This document shows, piece by piece, positions 15,631 through 22,192 of a stretch of 39,046 nucleotides of DNA. Location: assembly GCA_028277645.1 (NCBI GenBank), contig JANQFV010000026.1:1-39046 (forward strand). The letters run 5' to 3'. Within the stretch, counting starts at the first letter, position 1. Every line of letters begins with the position of its first letter. The notes under the pieces were generated by a model. The model had not been told where the DNA came from. It was given only the letters and a program-made list of their open reading frames with translations, and ran no database searches. Made by a program: the position numbers and the translations under genes. The stretch is from Phycisphaerae bacterium. GTDB taxonomy: Bacteria > Planctomycetota > Phycisphaerae > UBA1845 > Fen-1342.

Positions 15631-17103
15631 ATGGACGTGTCCGTCGAGCGCAGCAATGCCGCAATCTTCGCACCGAAACGCCGCGCCGGCATCATTGGTG
15701 TCTGCCTGCTGGCACTGCTCCTCGCCGCGTGTTCTGTCCCACCCGAGTACGACGGCCCGGTCAAGCACGTGATCCTCATCTCGCTCGACACCACCCGCCG
15801 CGACCACATGGGCTTCTACGGTAACGACTGGATCAAGACGCCCCATCTAGACGCGCTGGCGGCGGAATCGATCGTGTTTGATCGCTATATGACCGTCGCC
15901 CCGAGCACGCTGACGTCGCATACGTCGCTGTTCACGGGCAAGTACCCGCACACGCACGGCGTGCCGCGCAACGGATTCCTCGTCAACGCCGAGAACGAAC
16001 TGCTGCCGGAACTGCTCCGCGGGGCCGGCTTTCACACCGCGGGCTTCATCAGCGCCTTCGCCCTGCACAGCCGTTTCGGCCTCGCAGACGGCTTCGACCA
16101 CTATGACGAGGCATTCGATCGCCTGATCTCAAAGCCGTCCGAGGTCGAGTTTCAGAACCAACGCTCCGCCGAAGCAACGACCGACGCCGTCCTCGCATAC
16201 CTGGACCAGGGCAAGCTCCCGATGAACCTGTTCCTGTTCGTACACTATTTCGACCCGCACACCGACTATGACCCGCCGGAGGAGTACGCAAAGCTCTACC
16301 AGACGCGCGAAAGCCGCCTGCTCGGCGCCGTGTCACTCGAAGCCACCCGCAAACAACTCCGTGCCGATGTTACGAAGATCTCACCGGCCGCCAGGAAGCT
16401 GGCCGAGCTGTACGCCGCCGAGATCACCGCCATGGATGCGCAGATCGGGCGGCTGCTCGACGGCCTGGGCGAGCGGGGAATTCTCGATAGGGCGATCGTG
16501 CTCGTCACGAGTGACCACGGCGAGAATCTCTGGCGACATCCCGAGTACTTCAACCATGGGCAATCGCTGTACGAGAGCACCGTGTCCGCGATCTGCCTCG
16601 CCCGTCTGCCGGACGGGGCAGGAGCCGACACGCGCGTGCAGCAGCGCTTGGCCACCATCGATGTCCTACCGACGCTTTTGGGGTATCTAGGTGTGGAAAC
16701 GCCGTCTGGGGTGGAAGGTGAGGCGCTCGATCTGCCTGTGCCGCAGGATCCCCCCGAGCCCCGGACCCGCTTCGCCGAAGCTACCAAGTCGCCTGAGCGA
16801 GAATCCGAACCGGACGGATGGTGGAACACGAACAATGCGCGCACTGTCGTCTGCGGCCCCTGGAAGTACATCCGCACGACGCACGCTGACACCGAAGAGC
16901 TCTACGATCTCGTGAGCGATCCCCTTGAAGAGACCAATCTACTGCAGAAGCCCACACCGGAAATCGCACAGCGTGCCGCTGAACTCCGCGAGCTGCTCGA
17001 TACCTGGTCCGCATCGGCCAACCCGCTCCCCAGCCGTTACGACGACAGGCAGATGAACGAAACCATGCGGCGTCTGCGCTCACTAGGCTACGCCGGCCCG
17101 TAG
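15631..17103 (+). CDS. Sulfatase-superfamily lipoprotein with non-canonical nucleophile
   Basis: The 490-residue protein has a lipoprotein signal ending in LLALLLAACS (lipobox LAAC), so it should be anchored at a membrane facing the periplasm or exterior. The alkaline-phosphatase/sulfatase fold is clear: LISLDTTRRDHMGFYG near residue 50, TGKYPHTHGV, SDHGENLWRHPE, and a C-terminal YDLVSDPLEETNL. At the place of the sulfatase CxPxR motif it reads TLTSHTSLFTG (about residues 93-103), with Thr for the nucleophile and His for Arg, so it cannot mature formylglycine. A phosphodiesterase, phosphatase or transferase role is possible. ATG 15631 has GAGGAG just upstream. Confidence 0.85.
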   Translation: MDVSVERSNAAIFAPKRRAGIIGVCLLALLLAACSVPPEYDGPVKHVILISLDTTRRDHMGFYGNDWIKTPHLDALAAESIVFDRYMTVAPSTLTSHTSLFTGKYPHTHGVPRNGFLVNAENELLPELLRGAGFHTAGFISAFALHSRFGLADGFDHYDEAFDRLISKPSEVEFQNQRSAEATTDAVLAYLDQGKLPMNLFLFVHYFDPHTDYDPPEEYAKLYQTRESRLLGAVSLEATRKQLRADVTKISPAARKLAELYAAEITAMDAQIGRLLDGLGERGILDRAIVLVTSDHGENLWRHPEYFNHGQSLYESTVSAICLARLPDGAGADTRVQQRLATIDVLPTLLGYLGVETPSGVEGEALDLPVPQDPPEPRTRFAEATKSPERESEPDGWWNTNNARTVVCGPWKYIRTTHADTEELYDLVSDPLEETNLLQKPTPEIAQRAAELRELLDTWSASANPLPSRYDDRQMNETMRRLRSLGYAGP

Positions 17104-17126
17104 CGGCCAACACCCCGGCAACTGGC

Positions 17127-17166
17127 AAATACTATTCTCGCACAAAATAGTACGAGAATAGTATTT
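17127..17166. repeat. AT-rich perfect inverted repeat
   Basis: The arms AAATACTATTCTCG (17127-17140) and CGAGAATAGTATTT (17153-17166) are perfect inverse complements of 14 bases with a 12-base centre that repeats AATAGTA once more. It is strikingly AT-rich for this window. It lies 24 bases after the sulfatase-like gene and before a second hairpin, in the space between convergent genes. It could terminate transcription in either direction or be a protein-binding site. Confidence 0.8.
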
Positions 17167-17179
17167 CCCACCAAAAGAG

Positions 17180-17207
17180 ACGCCGGACACGGTGGCCCGG
17201 CGTTTTT
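17180..17207 (+). terminator. Rho-independent terminator
   Basis: ACGCCGG (17180-17186) pairs with CCGGCGT (17197-17203) around a 10-base loop, followed by TTTTT. It ends plus-strand transcription from the sulfatase-like gene. Read on the minus strand it is followed by CTCTTTTGG, so it may also serve fbaB, which converges on it. Confidence 0.8.
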
Positions 17208-17265
17208 GCGTCGTAAGAATGCGGTCAGCGTCGCCCGAATGTCGATTCGATGGGGGCGACTCAGT

Positions 17266-18318
17266 CTACGCCACCGTCACCTGCTCGCTCAGGTACACGT
17301 CCTGAATCGCGTTCAGCAGCTCGACGCCCTCCTTCATCGGGCGCTGGAACGCCTTGCGGCCCGAGATCAGACCCATGCCGCCGGCGCGCTTGTTGATCAC
17401 CGCGGTCTCGACCGCTTCGGCCAGATCGCTCGCACCGCTCGACGCGCCGCCCGAGTTGATCAGGCCGATCCGGCCCATGTAACAGCCCGCGACCTGGTAC
17501 CGCGTCAGGTCGATCGGATGATCGCTGCTCAGCTTGTCGTAGACCAGCTTGTGCGTCTTGCCGAAGTTGATCGCCGTAAAGCCGGCGTTATTCGTCGGCA
17601 ACTTCTGCTTGATGATGTCGGCCTGCAGCGTGACGCCGAGGTGGTTGGCCTGGCTGGTCATGTCGGCAGCGGTGTGATAGTCGGTGCCATCCTTCTTGAA
17701 CGCGTTGTTGCGCAGATAGCACCACAGCACGGTGAACATGCCCAACTCGTGTGCGTGCTGAAACGCCTCGGAGACCTCTTCGATCTGGCGATTCGACTCT
17801 TCGGCGCCGAAGTAGATCGTCGCGCCAACGCCGACCGCGCCCATGTCCCACGCCTGCTCGACCATGCCGAACATGTGTTGGTCATACTTGTTCGGGTAGG
17901 TCATCAGCTCGTTATGGTTGATCTTGACGATGAACGGGATCTTGTGCGCGTACTTCCGCGAGACGAGCCCCAGCACGCCGAACGTACTCGCGACGGCGTT
18001 GCAGCCGCCCTCCATCGCCAGCTTGACGATGTTCTCGGGATCGAAGTAGGCCGGGTTCGGTGCGAACGAGGCGCCCGCCGTGTGCTCGATGCCCTGGTCG
18101 ACCGGCAGGATCGACAGGTAGCCGCTGCCCGACAGCCGACCGTGGTGGAACAGCCACGCCAGACGGTTGATGACGCGGTTGCTGCGGTCGGAGTGGATGA
18201 AGACCCGGTCCAGGTAATCAGGGCCGGGCAGGTGCAGGCTGTCCTGCGGGATGGTGTTGCACTTGTGATCCAGCAAGGCCTTCGCCTTGTCGCCGAGGTG
18301 CTTGAGCGCGTCGCCCAT
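17266..18318 (-). CDS. fbaB: Class I fructose-bisphosphate aldolase (FbaB/DhnA type)
   Basis: The enzyme cleaves fructose 1,6-bisphosphate in glycolysis through a lysine Schiff base. The whole 350-residue sequence follows the FbaB family closely and has the same length as the E. coli protein. It includes [20 protein letters not shown] (residues about 66-85), the candidate lysine strand [37 protein letters not shown], and the phosphate-binding end [11 protein letters not shown] and [15 protein letters not shown] 18318 is preceded by AGGAGG at 7 bases. It stands alone and ends at a convergent terminator. Confidence 0.97.
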   Translation of the reverse strand: MGDALKHLGDKAKALLDHKCNTIPQDSLHLPGPDYLDRVFIHSDRSNRVINRLAWLFHHGRLSGSGYLSILPVDQGIEHTAGASFAPNPAYFDPENIVKLAMEGGCNAVASTFGVLGLVSRKYAHKIPFIVKINHNELMTYPNKYDQHMFGMVEQAWDMGAVGVGATIYFGAEESNRQIEEVSEAFQHAHELGMFTVLWCYLRNNAFKKDGTDYHTAADMTSQANHLGVTLQADIIKQKLPTNNAGFTAINFGKTHKLVYDKLSSDHPIDLTRYQVAGCYMGRIGLINSGGASSGASDLAEAVETAVINKRAGGMGLISGRKAFQRPMKEGVELLNAIQDVYLSEQVTVA

Positions 18319-18462
18319 CGCGAGTCCTCCTGACCAGCAGCCTGGTCGTGTCGAACGGGGTTGTCGTCAATTCCGTGGCCGGACGCTCAACGATCGAACG
18401 AGCGACCTGGGGCCCGGCCCACAAAACAAAGCGGGCATTGTAGCGAAGTCCGGCCACTACGA

Positions 18463-19125
18463 CTAATCGGATTCGGCCGGCCCCTCAGCCGAGACATTCT
18501 CCGATTCGCCGGCCCGCCAGGGGCTTTCGTTGATGGCCCGCAGACAGGGGTGGATCTGCGTCTGGTCCCAGCCGAACAGGTCGAGCGTCTTCACGCTGAC
18601 ACTGATCGGCTGATCCACCGCGCCGAACACGATGGCATTGCGGCTGCCGATGAAGCGTGCTTTTCCCACGTCGGTCCAGTCTACGTGGTGCTTCTGCTCC
18701 GTCCCCCGGTACACACGAACGCCAGCCGGTCCGACAATGAGCATCACCTTGGACAACGAACGTACGAAGAACCAACGGATGACGATGAGAGCCGGAAGCC
18801 ACAGCACTAACGCTAGGACGGCTTCTCTCGGCCTGCCATAAACTGTGAGCACGTATGTGACTGCAATCTGCATCAGTGCGAACAGGACCGCAAACACACG
18901 CATCGCAATCCGCGTCATCCGTGCGCCCTTCGACAGGAATCCCGCCCCAAACACAACCCACTGCCGATCGAACGCCCGCCCGCACTCCGGACAGACATGC
19001 TCCACCGGCAACCCCTCCAGTGAGTACGCACACCAAGGACACCGCCTCAGCAAGGCCTGTTCGTCGTGTCCGGCGTCGTCCACCAACCTTGATCCCTGGA
19101 TCCCTTGATCCCTACTACGCAACAT
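18463..19125 (-). CDS. Zinc-ribbon membrane protein with PH-like C-terminal domain
   Basis: This 220-residue protein has an N-terminal zinc ribbon, RCPWCAYSLEGLP and CPECGRAF (about residues 28-53), two membrane segments (about 72-125), and a beta-rich C-terminal half (KVMLIVGPAGVRVYRG...VDWTDVGKARFIG) that looks like a bacterial PH-like domain. The role is unknown. It begins inside the last codons of recG (11-base overlap), so it is probably translated from the recG message, although no link with recombination is evident. It is the second protein of this zinc-ribbon style in the window. Confidence 0.78.
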   Translation of the reverse strand: MLRSRDQGIQGSRLVDDAGHDEQALLRRCPWCAYSLEGLPVEHVCPECGRAFDRQWVVFGAGFLSKGARMTRIAMRVFAVLFALMQIAVTYVLTVYGRPREAVLALVLWLPALIVIRWFFVRSLSKVMLIVGPAGVRVYRGTEQKHHVDWTDVGKARFIGSRNAIVFGAVDQPISVSVKTLDLFGWDQTQIHPCLRAINESPWRAGESENVSAEGPAESD

Positions 19126-21226
19126 CCACCAACGCCAGTCGCCCGCGAAATGCCCGCTTCAGCCGCAGCAGCAGCCCGCGATGCTCCGGCTTCTCCAGCT
19201 TGGGGTCGCGACGAATCAACTCGAACGCATCCTCCCGGGCCTCTTCCAGCAACTCGAAGTCCTCCACGATGTCCGCCACGTGCAACGGCGGCAGCCCGTG
19301 CTGGCGCGTGCCGAACAGTTCACCCGGCCCGCGCTGTTTCAGATCCGCCTCGGCGATCCGAAACCCGTCCGTCGTCTCGGCCAGCACGTTCAGCCGCTCC
19401 GCCGCCTTATCCCCGCGGCCACGTGCGATGAGCACGCACAGACTGTCTTTCCGTCCACGACCCACGCGCCCACGAAGTTGGTGAAGCTGCGAAAGCCCGA
19501 ACCGATCCGCATGCTCCACAATCATGATCGTCGCATTCGCGACATCAACGCCAACCTCCACCACGGTAGTAGCCACAACAGCGTGCAACTCCCCCCGCCC
19601 AAAAGCGTCAATGACACCCTGTTTCTCTTCGGCCGGCAAAGCCCCGTGCAACACCCCGACATCCAACCCGCGCCAAGGCCCATTAACCAACCGCTCATGC
19701 GCCGCTCGAACGGAGGCAAGCTCCTGTCTTCCTCCGTGCCTACGTGCCTCCGTACCCACGTGGCTATCTTCCTCCGTCCCTTCTATGACTGGACACACCA
19801 CAAACCCCTGCTCCCCGCGTTCCAGCCGCTTACGTGCATACGCCATCACATCCCCCCACTGCGGCCCCTGCACCACCTTCGTCACCGTCTTCCCCCGGCC
19901 CGGCGGCGAGCGCTTGATCACCGACACGTCCAGATCGCCGAACACCGTCATCGACAACGTCCGCGGGATCGGCGTCGCGGTCATCACCAGATAGTGCGGC
20001 GTCGGCCCCTTTGTCCGAAACTGGTGCCGCTGCAGCACGCCAAACTTGTGCTGCTCGTCGACGACGACCAGCGCCAGCCGACTGAACGCGACGCCCTGCT
20101 GTATCAATGCCTGCGTGCCCACGACCAGGTCGACCTCGCCACGCTCGATTGCCGCCAGTGTTTGCTTCCGCTGCGCAGACGTCAGCCGCCCGGACAACAA
20201 AACGCTTCGCACGCGGCTGCCTTTCAGGTAGTTCCGGATGTTCGCGAAGTGCTGTCCGGCCAGGATCTCGGTCGGTGCCATGATCGCCGCCTGCCGCCGG
20301 CGTGCGACTGCGACCAGCGCCGCATATAGCGCCACGACCGTCTTGCCACTGCCGACATCACCTTGCAGCAGCCGCGTCATCGGATGCCCGCTCTCGAGGT
20401 CGGCGACAATCTCGCGCACCACCTTGTCCTGCGACGCCGTCAACGGGAACGGGAAGCGCGCGCGAATCCGCCGATCGATTTCCGACGTTACTTCCAGTCG
20501 CTGCCCGGCGGCCATGCTGATCGCGCGATAACGCCGCAGTGCCATCGCAAGCTCCAGCATGAACAGCTCCTCGTAAGCAAGTCGCCGCCGCGCACGTTTG
20601 AGCTCCGCGTCACTGCGCGGCACGTGCATTTCGCGCACGGCGGCCGCGCGCTCAGGCAGACGTCGCTCTTCCCGCAGCTTGTCCGGCAGAAACTCCTCGA
20701 TCGGCAGCGCCCGGTTTGCCAGCACCGCCTTCACCGCCCGGTGAATCGCGCCGGAATTGACCTCCCCGCTCGCCGGATACACGCCGACCCGTTCCGGCTG
20801 GCGCCTGCGCTTTCCCACCTTCGCATCGTGCGACAACACCTGCACCCGCGGCTGAATCAGCTCGAGGTGATCGTCGTAGACCTGGACTTTGCCGCTGGCG
20901 ATGACGTTAGCGCCGTGGTGCAGGCCCTTCGCGCCGTACGGCTGATTAAACCAGCGCAGCACGCACGTCCCGGTCGTATCCGCGATCGTACAACGCAGAT
21001 TCGGACGGCGCCCGCCGAGGCGCACCACTTCGCCGCACACCATCGCCGTCGTGTCGGGGATCAGGTCGGCGATCGCGACCTCACCCTGGTCCAGCTCGTA
21101 GCGAAACGGGAAGTATTCGAGCAGGTTCCCGACGGTCCGGATACCCAACTTCGCAAACGCCGCCGCCCGCCGCGGCCCGACGCCTTTGATGTACTGCACC
21201 GGACTGTCGGCCCGTAACTCCGCCAT
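19115..21226 (-). CDS. recG: ATP-dependent DNA helicase RecG
   Basis: RecG remodels stalled replication forks and branch-migrates Holliday junctions. The 703-residue protein has an N-terminal wedge (OB-fold) domain beginning after the helix-hairpin segment VQYIKGVGPRRAAAFAKLGI, then the helicase motifs: Walker A GDVGSGKTVVALYA (about residue 290), DEQH in VVDEQHKFGV, and MTATPIPRTL. The Q-x-x-GRxGRG motif appears in the C-terminal RecA-like lobe (LRGRVGRGRKDS). An unusual short insert, about DSHVGTEARRHGGRQE near residues 483-500, is encoded by repeat-like DNA (19727-19777). The start ATG 21226 lacks an obvious strong ribosome site. It is the first gene of a pair with the zinc-ribbon membrane protein. 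Confidence 0.95.
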   Translation of the reverse strand: MAELRADSPVQYIKGVGPRRAAAFAKLGIRTVGNLLEYFPFRYELDQGEVAIADLIPDTTAMVCGEVVRLGGRRPNLRCTIADTTGTCVLRWFNQPYGAKGLHHGANVIASGKVQVYDDHLELIQPRVQVLSHDAKVGKRRRQPERVGVYPASGEVNSGAIHRAVKAVLANRALPIEEFLPDKLREERRLPERAAAVREMHVPRSDAELKRARRRLAYEELFMLELAMALRRYRAISMAAGQRLEVTSEIDRRIRARFPFPLTASQDKVVREIVADLESGHPMTRLLQGDVGSGKTVVALYAALVAVARRRQAAIMAPTEILAGQHFANIRNYLKGSRVRSVLLSGRLTSAQRKQTLAAIERGEVDLVVGTQALIQQGVAFSRLALVVVDEQHKFGVLQRHQFRTKGPTPHYLVMTATPIPRTLSMTVFGDLDVSVIKRSPPGRGKTVTKVVQGPQWGDVMAYARKRLERGEQGFVVCPVIEGTEEDSHVGTEARRHGGRQELASVRAAHERLVNGPWRGLDVGVLHGALPAEEKQGVIDAFGRGELHAVVATTVVEVGVDVANATIMIVEHADRFGLSQLHQLRGRVGRGRKDSLCVLIARGRGDKAAERLNVLAETTDGFRIAEADLKQRGPGELFGTRQHGLPPLHVADIVEDFELLEEAREDAFELIRRDPKLEKPEHRGLLLRLKRAFRGRLALVDVA
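19727..19777 (-). repeat. Repeat-like in-frame insert within recG
   Basis: TCTTCCTCCGT occurs at 19727-19737 and again at 19767-19777, bracketing a run of GTGCCTACGTG and GTGCCTCCGTA units. On the recG strand these read as near-copies of ACGGAGGCACG. Translated they give the HVGTEARRHGG-style peptide known from dispersed repeats in other genomes. The frame stays open across it. Confidence 0.65.
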
Positions 21227-21325
21227 GCGACGCTCACATCGCCAATAAACCTGCCAGTTCAGCGAATTCCATCATAACGACGATTTGCCGAACCGGCCGC
21301 GCGACGCGGCCAGGAAGGTGCAGCT

Positions 21326-21505
21326 ATGGATGTCATGCAGAATCCGCAATACGCCGTGGGCTGGGGCACGCTCGCCCTGATCAACGCCGGCCTGGCTCAG
21401 GGCAAGAACCTCAATGGCCTGACCTGGTTCGTGGTGTCCCTGCTATTGGGACCGATCGCGACGTTCCTGCTGGTGATCTCCTCCCGCGGCAAAGCGCCGG
21501 CGTAA
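21326..21505 (+). CDS. Small membrane protein, 59 residues
   Basis: ATG 21326 is preceded by AGGAAGG at about 8 bases and the frame stops at TAA 21503. The protein begins MDVMQNPQYAVGWGTLALIN, then AQGKNLNGLTWFVVSLLLGP followed by a hydrophobic ATFLLVIS stretch, and ends in a short basic tail. The pattern, Gly/Asn-rich turn then a membrane helix with a GP kink, is common in small bacterial membrane proteins of unknown role. It is divergent from recG across a 99-base gap and followed by repeats. Confidence 0.72.
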   Translation: MDVMQNPQYAVGWGTLALINAGLAQGKNLNGLTWFVVSLLLGPIATFLLVISSRGKAPA

Positions 21506-21581
21506 GAAACGCGACGGCGCTATCACCGTCCCCCCTTGAGGGGGGACCACAGGGGGGTGATCGAACGCCGCGATATTCGCT

Positions 21582-21645
21582 CTACCCTCCCCCAACCCCT
21601 CCCTGCCAGGGAGGGGAGTTCAGGGATCGCGCTCGGAATGACGTG
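21582..21645 (+). repeat. Family B repeat copy 3 joined to a family C remnant
   Basis: ACCCTCCCC with core CCCCTCCCTGCCAGGGAGG (21596-21617) is the third family B copy. Just after it, GCGCTCGGAATGACG (21629-21643) matches the right arm of the family C inverted repeat at 8096-8124. An imperfect CCCCCCTTGAGGGGGG palindrome also lies at 21531-21546. The cluster ends within a few bases of the LysM gene's stop codon. Confidence 0.7.
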
Positions 21646-22092
21646 CTACGGAATCACCAGCTCCGTACCTACGTACAGCTTGTCCGGATTCGAAAGCTGT
21701 CCGCGGTTCGCGCGCCAGATCGCGCGCCACTGACTCTGATCGCTGTAGTACCGCCGAGCGAGCGAATACAACGTGTCGCCTTGGACGACCCGGTGCATGC
21801 GTTGCGTCGGCACGGCCGGCGCCTGCGCCACGACCACCTCTTCCCGCGGCTGCGCCGTCGGCGTCACAATCGGATCGGTCGCGTACGGATCGCTGGTCGC
21901 GCTCGTGTCGGCGTACGGATCGGACGCATACGGATCCGCCGCGTAGTCTCCGCCACCGGACTGCGTGTCCATCGCGACGAGCGGCTCGTACGGCTTCTCT
22001 TCGTACGCCGTCATCTGTTGTTCGTTGGTTTGCTTGCAGGCGCCGAGCGACAGCGCGAGCCCACCGATGAGAATGATGCAGATACGCGGCAT
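21646..22092 (-). CDS. LysM-domain lipoprotein
   Basis: The 148-residue protein has a lipoprotein signal ending LALSLGACK (lipobox LGAC), a low-complexity linker with three DPYA-type repeats (about residues 48-75), and a C-terminal LysM domain, HRVVQGDTLYSLARRYYSD through LYVGTELVIP. LysM binds peptidoglycan or related glycans, so the protein should tether to the cell wall. ATG 22092 has AAGGAGG 8 bases upstream, which decides the start over upstream in-frame codons. It lies downstream of comEC on the same strand, after about 100 bases. Confidence 0.9.
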   Translation of the reverse strand: MPRICIILIGGLALSLGACKQTNEQQMTAYEEKPYEPLVAMDTQSGGGDYAADPYASDPYADTSATSDPYATDPIVTPTAQPREEVVVAQAPAVPTQRMHRVVQGDTLYSLARRYYSDQSQWRAIWRANRGQLSNPDKLYVGTELVIP

Positions 22093-22192
22093 GATCAGCC
22101 TCCTTGCCTGTGTTCCGCCGAGTTCTGTACGCATCAGACCCGAAGTTCGCTGGCGTGTAAAGCTGCGTTCGCAGATCAATGCACCTGCGCTA

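Noticed and set aside
17206..18333. Plus-strand open frame of 375 codons across fbaB
   Set aside because: It is the exact antisense of a gene matching FbaB end to end; the composition is repetitive Val/Arg/Asp/Ala.
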